Below are positions 7,826-16,644 of a stretch of DNA of 64,000 nt, piece by piece; position 1 is the stretch's first letter; every line of letters starts with the position of its first letter. This stretch comes from Limosilactobacillus reuteri (GTDB taxonomy: Bacteria > Bacillota > Bacilli > Lactobacillales > Lactobacillaceae). Below the pieces are notes generated by a model. It saw only the letters and a list, made by a program, of their open reading frames with translations. It had not been told where the DNA came from and did no database searches. The stretch is from positions 1 to 64,000 of the forward strand of contig NZ_JAJGTZ010000037.1 in the NCBI RefSeq assembly GCF_020784725.1. The letters run 5' to 3'. The position numbers were made by a program, and so were the translations under genes.

Positions 7826-8895
7826 TAATAAACTCCTTGGAATGAATGATAAATTGGCAATAAGATACTAAGATATAAAATAACAATTATGATTGCAATA
7901 ATGCTAAAGATAACTGGTTGAACAAAAATCAATAAATGTTCAATTGCAGTTGTGAGGGCCTTAAATTTTAAATTTGCGAAAACAATTAAGTCCCGTCCCA
8001 TATTTTCCCTGGTCGCTCCTTTATTCATAAAAATGATTAACTCATTAGGAAGAAAAGGATAATGAGTCACCACATCTGAAATATCTCCGTCACGTTGAAT
8101 AGTAGTCATTATTTTGTTACCAAAAATATAAAGAATTGATTTTCTATCAAAGCTCTGGGTAATTTCACAAATTTCAGCCAACGACAATCCTTGTTGCAAC
8201 ATTGATCCTAATATACTAGTTAAATAATATTGAAAATAATAACAATAACATTTACCGATTATTGGTATTGTACAAATCTTGATTAGCCGTTGTTCCTTGT
8301 TCATTTGATGCCATCTTAGCCACTGAAAGACAGTGCTAACAATGATAATGGTAAAAAGATAAGTTGCTCCTAATGCAATCGTGTGAATCAGCGAAAAATT
8401 CTGCCCCTCACCTTGCCATACCTTCAATTCTGGAAAGACAAACATAATTAGTCCACAGATCACTACCCCTAACATCCCTAAAAGAATTAGCGGATATTGC
8501 AGAAGACTAAATAACTTTTTTCGTTGACGTTCCTGAGCTGCAAGCAACTTTCCTACTTCACTTAATGTTTTTGTTAAATTACCATGTTTTTCTGCTAATA
8601 GTAATTGATAAAATAAGTCGTCTTTTACTTCTTGCTGTAGGCTCTGGGCAAAACTCGCTCCCTTTTGCATTCGTTTATCTATAGAAACAATCCAAGGGGC
8701 TAGCTTCGGCTTGACAGCCTTGATAAAACCAAGTGCTTCTCTAACAGAAAAGCCAACACTTAACAAATCTGCTAATAGAAGGAAAAAATTTGCTTGTTGC
8801 TGATGGTTGAATTTAACCCTGCTGGTATTGACGTGCAGTATTCTCCGTAATTTCTCCATTTTCCACAGCCTGCCGAAGAGCTTTTGCCCATTCAT
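7825..8895 (-). CDS. comGB: competence pilus membrane platform protein ComGB
   Basis: A GspF-type inner-membrane platform protein of about 356 residues for assembly of the competence pilus, with three hydrophobic segments (centred near residues 125, 180 and 335) and two related cytoplasmic domains. It partners with the ComGA ATPase. The ATG at 8895 is preferred because AAGGGGG lies 8 bases upstream. This makes it overlap the comGA end by 83 bases; a later ATG at 8859 (MEKLRRIL) would shorten the overlap but lacks a clear ribosome site. Confidence 0.85.
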   Translation of the reverse strand: MNGQKLFGRLWKMEKLRRILHVNTSRVKFNHQQQANFFLLLADLLSVGFSVREALGFIKAVKPKLAPWIVSIDKRMQKGASFAQSLQQEVKDDLFYQLLLAEKHGNLTKTLSEVGKLLAAQERQRKKLFSLLQYPLILLGMLGVVICGLIMFVFPELKVWQGEGQNFSLIHTIALGATYLFTIIIVSTVFQWLRWHQMNKEQRLIKICTIPIIGKCYCYYFQYYLTSILGSMLQQGLSLAEICEITQSFDRKSILYIFGNKIMTTIQRDGDISDVVTHYPFLPNELIIFMNKGATRENMGRDLIVFANLKFKALTTAIEHLLIFVQPVIFSIIAIIIVILYLSILLPIYHSFQGVY

Positions 8896-9790
8896 CAGAC
8901 ATTCCCCCTTTCTTGGTGGCATTGAGTAAATCACTAAATTGATGCCGATTTAACAGGTCACATAAGATGGCTTGTTCTCCATTCACCAACGGAATTAAAC
9001 GCTGATAAGATACCGCTGTTAATACTTGCTGAAGGTGATAAGACTCTATCCCTAATTGTTGAAGGCGAGAAACAACCCCATAAGCATTTCGAGCATGGAT
9101 AGTTCCCAAAACTAAGTGACCACTTAATGCAGCTTGGACAGACATAGCTGCTGTCTGTGAATCACGGATTTCCCCAATGATAAATACATCTGGGCGATGT
9201 CGTAATCCCAATTTTAATAAACTTTCATAGTCCATCCCTGCTAATTCATTTACTTGTAATTGGATAAATCCCGGATGATTAATTTCTACGGGGTCTTCAA
9301 TTGTTAGTACAATTTGTTTCGGTAATAACTGTCGAGCAAGCTGATACATGGTAGTTGTTTTACCAGCCCCCATTGGCCCAGCAAAAAGAATTAAACCTCG
9401 TTGTTGACGATATTCCTGTAATATTTCCCACTGGTGAGGGACTAAAAAATTAAAACTAATATTATTAAGGGGATATATAAAGCGAATAACTAATGATTCC
9501 CTCCCTTGGTAATCACCAACACTTGATAAGCGTAAATTGACCTTTTGGTGAGCATAACTAAATTTAAAAGCGCCTAGCTGGGGTCGCCGATGCTCACTAA
9601 CTGCCATGTTGGCGCAATACTTTAAGTATGAGATAAAACGTTGACCATAGTCACGCGTAACCTGCTTAAAAGGAGACACGGTCCCTTTTATCGCTAAGGA
9701 TAATTGATAATACCTATCATGAGGTAAAATGTATAGGTCACTTGGTTGCTTGCGAATTATTCCTGCTAATTCTTCTTCAAAACTCGGCAT
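8813..9790 (-). CDS. comGA: competence pilus ATPase ComGA
   Basis: A 325-residue GspE/PilB-family secretion ATPase that powers competence pilus assembly at the membrane. Walker A is GPMGAGKTT (138-146), the Asp box TIEDPVE (163-169), Walker B DVFIIGEIRD (201-210), and the His box GHLVLGTIHA (224-233). It lacks the long N-terminal domain of full PilB, as usual for ComGA. It is the first gene of a seven-gene operon with overlaps throughout. GGGAGG sits 7 bases before the ATG, and a candidate competence box lies immediately upstream. Confidence 0.96.
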   Translation of the reverse strand: MPSFEEELAGIIRKQPSDLYILPHDRYYQLSLAIKGTVSPFKQVTRDYGQRFISYLKYCANMAVSEHRRPQLGAFKFSYAHQKVNLRLSSVGDYQGRESLVIRFIYPLNNISFNFLVPHQWEILQEYRQQRGLILFAGPMGAGKTTTMYQLARQLLPKQIVLTIEDPVEINHPGFIQLQVNELAGMDYESLLKLGLRHRPDVFIIGEIRDSQTAAMSVQAALSGHLVLGTIHARNAYGVVSRLQQLGIESYHLQQVLTAVSYQRLIPLVNGEQAILCDLLNRHQFSDLLNATKKGGMSDEWAKALRQAVENGEITENTARQYQQG

Positions 9791-9804
9791 ATTTTAACCT
9801 CCCT

Positions 9805-9826
9805 ATTATTTAAATACGGATAAATT
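9805..9826 (-). promoter_or_regulatory. candidate competence (com) box upstream of comGA
   Basis: Minus-strand core CGTATTTAAATA (9807-9818), with flanks AATTTATC before it, lies 17 bases upstream of the comGA ATG. The same 20-base block recurs before radC with 18 of 20 bases identical, and a 9-of-12 version occurs before cinA. It resembles the streptococcal ComX box TACGAATA. No ordinary sigma-A promoter is evident here. Confidence 0.65.
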
Positions 9827-9854
9827 CTAAAAATGCACTAAAAAATTTAAAACT

Positions 9855-9893
9855 AAAAAAGAGGTTAAAAAGCGTTTTGCTTTTTAACCTCTT
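9855..9893 (-). terminator. yebC terminator
   Basis: Perfect 15-base inverted repeat (9859-9873 with 9879-9893) around a 5-base loop. On the minus strand it is followed by a run of six T. It ends the yebC transcript just before the comG control region. Confidence 0.9.
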
Positions 9894-9909
9894 AATAACA
9901 ATGATTGAA

Positions 9910-10656
9910 TTATTCTTCATCGTCATCTTCATCTGGTAAAATACCAGTTTCGTAAATATCAGCAACATCATCATTTTCTGTTAATTCATCAATCAAATGA
10001 CGGTATTGCTTTGCCTTATCTGCAGGTACCTCTGTCCGGTTTTGAGGGATCATGGTAACTTCGGCAGTATCTAATTCATAACCTTGTTCTTGAAGAGCAT
10101 CACGAACATCTGTCATGTTACTTGGATCTGTGAAAATTTGGAACTTTTCTTCAGTTGCCTTCATATCTTCAGCTCCAGCATCCAAAGCATCCATTAACAT
10201 ATCATCTTCGCTCTTATCGAGACCGTCACGAAGAATTTCGATTAATCCTTTACGGTCGAACATGTATGAAACTGATCCACTAGCACCTAATGAACCGCCA
10301 GAGTGACTAAATGCTGAACGAACAGCTGATGCAGTACGGTTCTTGTTATCAGTAAGAGCAGAAACCATTACTGCTACCCCACCTGGTCCATAACCTTCAT
10401 AAGTAACTTCTTCGAACTTAGCTCCACCAATACCTGAAGCTTTAGCAATGGCACGGTCAATATTTTTCTTAGGCATGTTGGCCGCGTGTGCCTTATCGAT
10501 TACAAGCCGTAATTGAGCGTTGTTCGCTGGATCAGGATCACCTGCTTTAGCTGCTTGGTACAAGTCACGTGAAATCTTTTGGAAAATCTTACCACGCTTA
10601 GCATCTTGGGCGTTCTTACGTCCCTGAATGTTATGCCATTTTGAATGTCCTGACAT
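9910..10656 (-). CDS. yebC: YebC/PmpR family protein
   Basis: A 248-residue YebC/TACO1-family protein, full length. The N-terminal [20 protein letters not shown] and the middle EGYGPGGVA...TDNKNRT segments are diagnostic. Members have been described as transcription regulators and, more recently, as ribosome-associated factors that help translation of difficult peptide stretches; which applies here cannot be told. It is a single gene with its own promoter and terminator. Confidence 0.95.
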   Translation of the reverse strand: MSGHSKWHNIQGRKNAQDAKRGKIFQKISRDLYQAAKAGDPDPANNAQLRLVIDKAHAANMPKKNIDRAIAKASGIGGAKFEEVTYEGYGPGGVAVMVSALTDNKNRTASAVRSAFSHSGGSLGASGSVSYMFDRKGLIEILRDGLDKSEDDMLMDALDAGAEDMKATEEKFQIFTDPSNMTDVRDALQEQGYELDTAEVTMIPQNRTEVPADKAKQYRHLIDELTENDDVADIYETGILPDEDDDEE

Positions 10657-10699
10657 TACTGACTCCTCTTTTCTTTATTAATGTAATACAAACAGATAA

Positions 10700-10728
10700 A
10701 TTTTAGCAAATATTCATCGTTAATTCAA
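10700..10728 (-). promoter_or_regulatory. yebC promoter
   Basis: Minus-strand TTGAAT (10723-10728), 17-base spacer, TAAAAT (10700-10705), about 45 bases before the yebC ATG and directly after the preceding gene's stop codon. Confidence 0.7.
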
Positions 10729-10730
10729 GG

Positions 10731-11576
10731 TTATTGGCGAGGTTGCCATTTCCGTTTTACAAATTGCAGAATAAATAACACGATACTAATGACAATCATC
10801 GTCATTGAACTATGAAATCCAGTCTGCTGAAAATCATTAGCAACCTGAGAGATAAAGGGACTGATATCTGGTTGTCCTGCACCTAATTGAAGGGCAATTG
10901 CATGAATAGATATAACAATTCCTGTATATAAAACCGATCCCCATAGACAAATCCACTTAAAACTACCGATTAAGTGATGCTGCCATAAGCCTTTAAGAAT
11001 CAATATAACGAGGCCAATAATTGAAATCACTAAAATAATATTAACAGCCGTTTTAGCGATTTTAATCCCATTAATTAATTGTGCAACTTCAGGAGTATTT
11101 AACTGACTGTTAACCATCGAATTGATGTTACCAGCAATTGCTGAAGAACTGCCTGCTGGTAACATGGACGTTGACAAACCATATTGAGCTAATTGGGAAT
11201 TAACAGATGTGTCCACATTATTAACTATAGGTGATAGATCAAGATTAATTTTTTCACCTGCATATACCTGATCAATTGCCTGATTAACTAGCTTGTCAGT
11301 ATCACTTTTCTTTAAGACAGAAGTTGAAATCCCGTACTGAGTTAGACTACTGTTAACCTGACTTAACATAACTGATTCAAGCGATGAACTTGTAACTTCT
11401 TCTTTTACAAAGTTAACATTTAAGAGTGTCGAATTAATTAGTAATGTTAGCCCAAGTAAAGTCACACAGATTACACCCCATAAGCAGTATAGAAAATGAC
11501 GCTTTTTCGGTGTTTCTTCTATCGGTTTCTCAACTTTTTCTTGTCGTTGTGCTCGCAATTCACTTCGGGTTGTCAC
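10731..11576 (-). CDS. membrane protein of unknown function with a duplicated extracellular motif
   Basis: A 281-residue protein I do not recognise. It has a charged cytoplasmic head, a membrane segment (about 28-50), an extracellular domain to about 165, and then three more hydrophobic segments (about 170-195, 205-230, 255-275). The outer domain carries a motif twice: NSSLTQYGISTSVL (about 75-88) and NSQLAQYGLSTSML (about 130-143), suggesting internal duplication. It starts with GTG 13 bases after the ccpA stop, so it may be read through from ccpA. A role at the envelope is inference from topology only. Confidence 0.7.
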   Translation of the reverse strand: MTTRSELRAQRQEKVEKPIEETPKKRHFLYCLWGVICVTLLGLTLLINSTLLNVNFVKEEVTSSSLESVMLSQVNSSLTQYGISTSVLKKSDTDKLVNQAIDQVYAGEKINLDLSPIVNNVDTSVNSQLAQYGLSTSMLPAGSSSAIAGNINSMVNSQLNTPEVAQLINGIKIAKTAVNIILVISIIGLVILILKGLWQHHLIGSFKWICLWGSVLYTGIVISIHAIALQLGAGQPDISPFISQVANDFQQTGFHSSMTMIVISIVLFILQFVKRKWQPRQ

Positions 11577-11589
11577 AACAAATCACAAC

Positions 11590-12600
11590 CTACTTACGAG
11601 TTGATTGGCGTTCAACAAAGCCATGATCTAAAATCATATTCTTTTCATCATCATTGCTGTCATCGCCATCCATTAATTTTGTCAACAACCGCATTGAAAT
11701 GGCTCCAAGATCATAAAGAGGTTGAGTGATTGAAGTAATTGTCGGCCGGACAACCTTTGTATAATTAGTGTCATTGGAAGAAATTAGTTCAAAATCAGCT
11801 GGAACGCTAATACCAGCATCTGTAAGCCCATTTAAGAGCCCAGCAGCTAAACTATCATCTGTTACATAAGCAGCCTTTAAGCCCTTTTCGATAACTTCTT
11901 GTGCCTTTGCATATCCTGCTTGATAAGACCCGTCTGTTTCAATTACTAATGAATCATTAAATGCCACGTTATTATTTGCTAACGCTTCTTTATATCCATT
12001 GAGGCGGTCTTTACCATTAATTGAGTATCGTAATGGACCAGTAATATATGCAACTTGTTGATCACCATGCTTTAGCAGAAATTCTGTTGCTTCCTTGGCG
12101 GCTGCTTGGTAGTTAATCCGAACGCTTGGTAAAGCATCATCATTAACAACAGAACCAGCTACTACAACTGGTGTATTTGTGCTTTCAAATTCATTCCTTA
12201 GATCATCAGAAACATCATGCCCCATAAAGATAAGTCCATCAACCTGTTTAGCAAGCAAGCTCCGCACCACTTTTAGAATCTTTTCATCATCAGAATCAGA
12301 ATTAGTTAAAATGATATTGTACTTATACATTGAAGCAACATCATCAATCCCCAATGCTAATTCCGCAAAGTATGGATCAGTTATATTAGGAATAACTACC
12401 CCAACAGTCGTTGTCTTTTTAGAAGCTAATCCCCGTGCAACTGCATTAGGACGATAATTAAGCTGCTTAATCACATCTAAAACTTTTTGTCTAGTTTCTG
12501 GCTTTACATTTGGATTGCCATTTACTACCCGTGAAACAGTGGCCATTGAGACACGAGCTTCTCGGGCAACCGTATAAATTGTTACTGATTGTTTTTCCAT
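11590..12600 (-). CDS. ccpA: catabolite control protein A (LacI family)
   Basis: A 336-residue LacI/GalR regulator. The N-terminal helix-turn-helix (about 6-28, YTVAREARVSMATVSRVVN) and hinge (LNYRPNAVARGLA) match CcpA closely, followed by a periplasmic-binding-like effector domain. With phosphorylated HPr it represses or activates carbon-use genes at cre sites. Its position divergent from pepQ is characteristic of lactobacilli. GAAAGGG precedes the ATG. A cre-like site overlaps its -35 region, so autoregulation is likely. Confidence 0.93.
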   Translation of the reverse strand: MEKQSVTIYTVAREARVSMATVSRVVNGNPNVKPETRQKVLDVIKQLNYRPNAVARGLASKKTTTVGVVIPNITDPYFAELALGIDDVASMYKYNIILTNSDSDDEKILKVVRSLLAKQVDGLIFMGHDVSDDLRNEFESTNTPVVVAGSVVNDDALPSVRINYQAAAKEATEFLLKHGDQQVAYITGPLRYSINGKDRLNGYKEALANNNVAFNDSLVIETDGSYQAGYAKAQEVIEKGLKAAYVTDDSLAAGLLNGLTDAGISVPADFELISSNDTNYTKVVRPTITSITQPLYDLGAISMRLLTKLMDGDDSNDDEKNMILDHGFVERQSTRK

Positions 12601-12657
12601 AAGATAGCCCTTTCTTTATTGGTATAATCTGTTTTCATATTTTTTCATAACCTAGTT

Positions 12658-12686
12658 AATATAGCAGATTTAGTTTTAATTAGCAA
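12658..12686 (-). promoter_or_regulatory. ccpA promoter
   Basis: Minus-strand TTGCTA (12681-12686), 17-base spacer, TATATT (12658-12663). It sits back to back with the pepQ promoter. Confidence 0.65.
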
Positions 12687-12695
12687 ACGTTCTTC
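12682..12695. promoter_or_regulatory. weak cre-like site between ccpA and pepQ
   Basis: AGCAAACGTTCTTC keeps the central AAACGTT core of the CcpA operator but several outer positions differ from consensus. It overlaps the ccpA -35 element and lies just upstream of pepQ's -10, where autoregulation would be expected. Low to moderate confidence. Confidence 0.4.
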
Positions 12696-12721
12696 ATTAT
12701 TTTTTTGCTTTCATAACAATA

Positions 12722-12730
12722 TGTTATAAT
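12722..12730 (+). promoter_or_regulatory. pepQ promoter (extended -10)
   Basis: TGTTATAAT: a perfect TATAAT (12725-12730) preceded by the TGN extension. No good -35 hexamer is present at the usual distance, as is common with extended -10 promoters. Confidence 0.65.
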
Positions 12731-12761
12731 ATTCGCAATCTTTTTTTAGGAAGTGAATGCA

Positions 12762-13862
12762 GTGACAAAACTTAATCAATTACAATGTGCCCTTGCTGAA
12801 AAAGGATTAGATGCTGCTTATATTAGTGATCCAATGACCATTAATTACCTAACTGGTTTCTACAGCGATCCAGTAGAACGGGTATTAGCACTAGTCCTTT
12901 TTGCCGATAGTGAGCCATTTCTGTTTGCCCCAGCGCTTGAAGTAGAAGCAATAAAGGATACTGGTTGGAAATATCCGGTATATGGGTACTTAGATCACGA
13001 AAAACCGTTTGAGCTTATTGCTGAACATATCAAAAATCACGCTGGTTCACCAATTAACTGGGGAATTGAGGGAGAATCACTAACTGTTGACCGTCTTCGT
13101 GCCTTAGAAGAAGTCCTCCCCAATGCCCATTTTAATACTGATCTCTCTCCTTTGATAGCAAAAATGCGGATGATTAAAAGCGATGATGAGATCGCTAAGT
13201 TAAATGAAGCTGGAAAATGGGCCGATTTTGCTTTTAAAGTAGGATTCGAATCAATTCAAATTGGTAAAACAGAACAAGAAGTTGCTGCCGATTTAGAATA
13301 CGCGCTTAAACAACATGGGATTAATAAAATGAGTTTTGATACTCTAGTTCAAGCTGGTCCTCATGCTGCCGAGCCTCATGGAGCTACCTCCAGTAATAAG
13401 ATCCAAGATAATCAGCTCGTCCTCTTTGACTTAGGAACAATTGTTGATGGCTATATTAGTGATGCTTCCCGAACAGTGGCTGTCGGAAAGTCAAACAACA
13501 AACAAAAAGACATCTACAAAGTATGTTTAGAGGCTCAATTGGCCGCTCAAAATGCTGCGAAGCCGGGAATGACTGCTGAAGAATTAGATAAGATCGCTCG
13601 TGATATCATTACTGCAGCTGGTTATGGCGAATACTTTATTCACCGCCTCGGACACGGAATGGGTAGCAGTGAACACGAATTTCCATCAATCATGGAAGGA
13701 AACCAGCTAGTTCTTGAACCTGGAATGTGCTTCTCCATTGAACCCGGCATTTATATTCCAGGTTTTGCCGGTGTCCGGATTGAAGACTGTGTTCATATTA
13801 CAGAAGATGGTTGCGAACCATTTACGCATACAACTAAAGAATTGCTAACTTTCCCTCATTAA
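12762..13862 (+). CDS. pepQ: Xaa-Pro dipeptidase
   Basis: A 366-residue M24-family prolidase that splits dipeptides with C-terminal proline in the cytosol, important for peptide nitrogen use. The two-metal site is complete: about Asp223 and Asp234 (FDLGTIVDGYISDASR), His298 (LGHGMG), Glu327 (IEPGIY) and Glu341 (RIEDCV). The GTG at 12762 is chosen because AGGAAG (12748-12753) lies 8 bases upstream; an earlier GTG at 12753 would overlap that site. Divergent from ccpA, as in other lactobacilli. Confidence 0.94.
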   Translation: MTKLNQLQCALAEKGLDAAYISDPMTINYLTGFYSDPVERVLALVLFADSEPFLFAPALEVEAIKDTGWKYPVYGYLDHEKPFELIAEHIKNHAGSPINWGIEGESLTVDRLRALEEVLPNAHFNTDLSPLIAKMRMIKSDDEIAKLNEAGKWADFAFKVGFESIQIGKTEQEVAADLEYALKQHGINKMSFDTLVQAGPHAAEPHGATSSNKIQDNQLVLFDLGTIVDGYISDASRTVAVGKSNNKQKDIYKVCLEAQLAAQNAAKPGMTAEELDKIARDIITAAGYGEYFIHRLGHGMGSSEHEFPSIMEGNQLVLEPGMCFSIEPGIYIPGFAGVRIEDCVHITEDGCEPFTHTTKELLTFPH

Positions 13863-13864
13863 AA

Positions 13865-13897
13865 TAAAAAAGCTGAGAAATCTCTCAGCTTTTTTAT
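13865..13897. terminator. bidirectional terminator between pepQ and the YtxH gene
   Basis: Stem GCTGAGA (13872-13878) with TCTCAGC (13883-13889), flanked by A-runs on one side and T-runs on the other, so it can stop transcripts from both convergent genes. Confidence 0.88.
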
Positions 13898-13902
13898 TTT
13901 AC

Positions 13903-14361
13903 TTATTTATCGGCTGTCTTAGCGTCATCTTGATCTGCTTCATCGTCTTCAGTAGATGCTGGCTTTTGATCACTAGTAGCATCGATAATAATATCGTTAT
14001 TATCTTCATCTGCTTCTTTATTCTTCGCTAATTCCTCACGAATATCAGCAGTTTGCTTATCAAAGTCATCATTAGTCATATGATTAACTACTTTATTGGC
14101 GCTATCTTTTACCTTACCCTTAACATTATTAACAGCATCCGCAGCGCCACTCACCTTATCGTTCAAGTTAGAATCACTCATAAGATCATCAACAATGTCT
14201 AATGCGTCTAAGGTGTAATCAGTCACATAATCAGCAACTTTATTAATCTTTTCATCAATGCTTTCTTTCAATGCTTCTTTTTTAGCTGGTGCCATTTTCT
14301 TCCATGCAGCATATGTTGCAGCTCCACCTAATAATATCCCAGCAAGTAACTTTTTACTCAT
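13903..14361 (-). CDS. YtxH domain-containing protein
   Basis: A 152-residue protein with a short N-terminal hydrophobic segment (about 4-20, with small-residue GGAATYAAW typical of YtxH), an amphipathic Lys/Asp-rich middle and a very acidic tail. YtxH proteins are membrane-anchored and often stress-linked, with no defined biochemical role. The gene overlaps the end of the DUF948 gene by 8 bases, and the YtxH/DUF948 pairing is common in Firmicutes. Confidence 0.75.
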   Translation of the reverse strand: MSKKLLAGILLGGAATYAAWKKMAPAKKEALKESIDEKINKVADYVTDYTLDALDIVDDLMSDSNLNDKVSGAADAVNNVKGKVKDSANKVVNHMTNDDFDKQTADIREELAKNKEADEDNNDIIIDATSDQKPASTEDDEADQDDAKTADK

Positions 14362-14794
14362 TATTTGTCATTCCTTTCTTTTGCTTCCGATGCTGTCTAA
14401 ATCTGTTGAAAGCATCTAAAACAAGTGTCTTTCCTGCAAACTTAAAAATACTCCGGTCAAATTGTCGTTTCTCACGACGCAGCCGAGCTTTTTCGACCAT
14501 TTCTTGAAGTGAGGCATTCACTTCTGAAACACTCTGACTTACATCTGCGACTGCTTTAACCGCCGGGTCTAGTTGTTCTGATTTATGGTTAATATCGTCT
14601 AACAATGTATTCGTGTTACTTAGCACATCCTCCATTTCTTGGCTAAGATAATGAACATCCCGCGTTAAAGTTGTAATACTTTTATTTGTTTCTTTCATCG
14701 TCTTACTCAATTGATTCAACAGGATACATGCAAAAATGACTAAGATTAGGAATGCGATTGCCGCAATTAACCCTGCCAACTGGCCAAAAGTCAT
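14354..14794 (-). CDS. DUF948 domain-containing membrane-anchored coiled-coil protein
   Basis: A 146-residue protein with one N-terminal membrane helix (about 6-28) followed by a long predicted coiled coil (about 30-110) rich in Ser, Thr, Leu and Val at heptad spacing, and a basic tail. This fits the DUF948/YtxG family, whose function is not established. It is translated together with the downstream YtxH gene. The start has a good GGAGG sequence upstream. Confidence 0.78.
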   Translation of the reverse strand: MTFGQLAGLIAAIAFLILVIFACILLNQLSKTMKETNKSITTLTRDVHYLSQEMEDVLSNTNTLLDDINHKSEQLDPAVKAVADVSQSVSEVNASLQEMVEKARLRREKRQFDRSIFKFAGKTLVLDAFNRFRQHRKQKKGMTNNE

Positions 14795-14936
14795 CTGATA
14801 ATCCCTCCTTTAGTTTTCAAAATACTTATTCAATACTAAGAATATCATAAAACAAATAAAAACGATAATCTAGTGTAGTCGACAGAAGCTTGTCTTCCCT
14901 GTTAAAATATTTATTAGTATTTTTTAGGAGGTTATT

Positions 14937-15812
14937 ATGATTACTGGTGCCACTTCTCTTACGTCAAAACAGATGGAACAATTAAAAAAAGCTTTTACAG
15001 ATTTATCTTGGCACGAAATTTCACAACAACTTTTAAGTAAATTTCTTTTAATTATCGTTACGTTTGTCTTATTTTTAATGCTTTTATGGTTAGGACGAGT
15101 TATCATTGTCCACCTTTTTCAAGAATCAAAAAAATACAATGTACTAAAAAATAGCAATCGAATGGCAACGGTAAAAGCCCTTGTCTTAAATATTTATCGC
15201 TATACTTGTTATTTTTTCTTATTATACGCCATATTATCAGAAATTGGCGTTCCAGTAGGGACACTGATTGCTGGAGCCGGAATCTTTAGTTTAGCCTTAG
15301 GACTTGGGGCTCAAAGTCTTGTTAGTGATATCGTGACTGGCTTTTTCATTTTACTTGAGCAACAATTAGACGTTGGCGATACTGTCCAAATTGGTCAAAT
15401 CAAAGGAACTGTAACTGCTCTTGGTATCCGCACCACTCAAGTTACTAGTTCTGATGGAACACTTAATTTTATTCCTAACCGTAACATTACCATTGTTCAA
15501 AACCTTTCACGAAATAATATGGTTAGCAATGTTGATATTCATATTACTTCAAAGACCCCGCTTAACAAGGTAGAAGAAATTGTTACACAAGTGAATAAAA
15601 AACTAGTTCCACAAATAAAGGCACTACAATTAAAACCAGTTATTGTCGGACCAGTCGTTACTCCAGACGGTGCGCTCGTTTTTCGCGTGACAATAACAGC
15701 AGTCAGTGGAAAACAATCAACTGTCGCTAGTCGCTTTTTGGCAGCATATCTTAAAGAATTACGAACAAATAATATTCCAATTGCCTGGGAGGGAGTACCT
15801 AATGAGTATTAA
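14937..15812 (+). CDS. small-conductance mechanosensitive channel, MscS family
   Basis: A 291-residue MscS-family channel that releases solutes on osmotic downshock. Three hydrophobic segments occupy about residues 35-60, 80-100 and 103-130. The third carries the pore-lining Gly/Ala pattern (GTLIAGAGIFSLALGLGAQS) followed by the DIVTGFFILLEQQLDVGD signature and the cytoplasmic beta domain. TAGGAGG precedes the ATG. The last codons overlap the next gene by 11 bases. It resembles Bacillus YkuT in size. Confidence 0.92.
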   Translation: MITGATSLTSKQMEQLKKAFTDLSWHEISQQLLSKFLLIIVTFVLFLMLLWLGRVIIVHLFQESKKYNVLKNSNRMATVKALVLNIYRYTCYFFLLYAILSEIGVPVGTLIAGAGIFSLALGLGAQSLVSDIVTGFFILLEQQLDVGDTVQIGQIKGTVTALGIRTTQVTSSDGTLNFIPNRNITIVQNLSRNNMVSNVDIHITSKTPLNKVEEIVTQVNKKLVPQIKALQLKPVIVGPVVTPDGALVFRVTITAVSGKQSTVASRFLAAYLKELRTNNIPIAWEGVPNEY

Positions 15813-16638
15813 ATTAATTGCTACTGATATGGACGGAACCTTTTTACGAGACGACCATACTTACAATCATTCTTTATTCGCAAAGGTCTTTCATCAACTT
15901 GAACGCCATAATATCTACTTTGTCGCTGCTAGTGGATCCAGTTTCCCACGGTTGCAACGAGAATTTAAAGACTACACCGCCAAGATGGGATTTATTTCGC
16001 AAAACGGTTCAGTTATTCATTTAGGAAGCAAATTATTTAAATCTTTTCCTATTAATCAGGAATCTTTAGCCCGGGTTATTCATGTCCTTGACCGTTTCTA
16101 TGGCCCGCAAGATATTAATCAATTAGTAATCTCTACTAGTGAAAAATCTTATGTTGATCAGGGGATGAGTATTCACGATTTTAATATTGTGAAACTTTTT
16201 TATGAAAATGTAGAGCGTATCCCTGATATCCGGCAGATTTTCACTCAACGGCCAACTGAAGATTTTACCAAGATATCAATTAATTTCGCTAACCATATCG
16301 ATCTTAAAAAAGTTGCAACAACCTTAGATGGTTACTTACCGCCATCTTTAATCATGGAAAATTCAGGCTTTAATACTGACTTAATCGGTAATGCTGCTGC
16401 AACTAAACAAAATGCCCTTTCCCTTTTGCAGTCCCACTTTAATTTAAAGGCAAATGAAATTGTTACGTTTGGCGACAATGAAAATGACCTCGGAATGTTA
16501 GCGATGACAAGTCAAAGCTACGCAATGCAGAATGCACAACCGATTATTCAAATGCAAGCTGCCCACACCACAACAATTGATAATAATCATGATGGTGTCT
16601 TGCAGACTATTAACCAGTTAATTAAAAATGAAGGATAA
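15802..16638 (+). CDS. Cof-type HAD phosphatase
   Basis: A 278-residue HAD hydrolase of the Cof/IIB class. Motif I is DMDGTF (Asp9, Asp11), the cap domain follows, and motif IV is FGDNENDLGML in the last quarter. Such enzymes dephosphorylate sugar phosphates, FMN-type or other small metabolites; the substrate is undetermined. The ATG at 15802 lies inside the end of the channel gene behind GGGAGGG, so the two are translationally coupled. Confidence 0.88.
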   Translation: MSIKLIATDMDGTFLRDDHTYNHSLFAKVFHQLERHNIYFVAASGSSFPRLQREFKDYTAKMGFISQNGSVIHLGSKLFKSFPINQESLARVIHVLDRFYGPQDINQLVISTSEKSYVDQGMSIHDFNIVKLFYENVERIPDIRQIFTQRPTEDFTKISINFANHIDLKKVATTLDGYLPPSLIMENSGFNTDLIGNAAATKQNALSLLQSHFNLKANEIVTFGDNENDLGMLAMTSQSYAMQNAQPIIQMQAAHTTTIDNNHDGVLQTINQLIKNEG

Positions 16639-16644
16639 AAAGAA

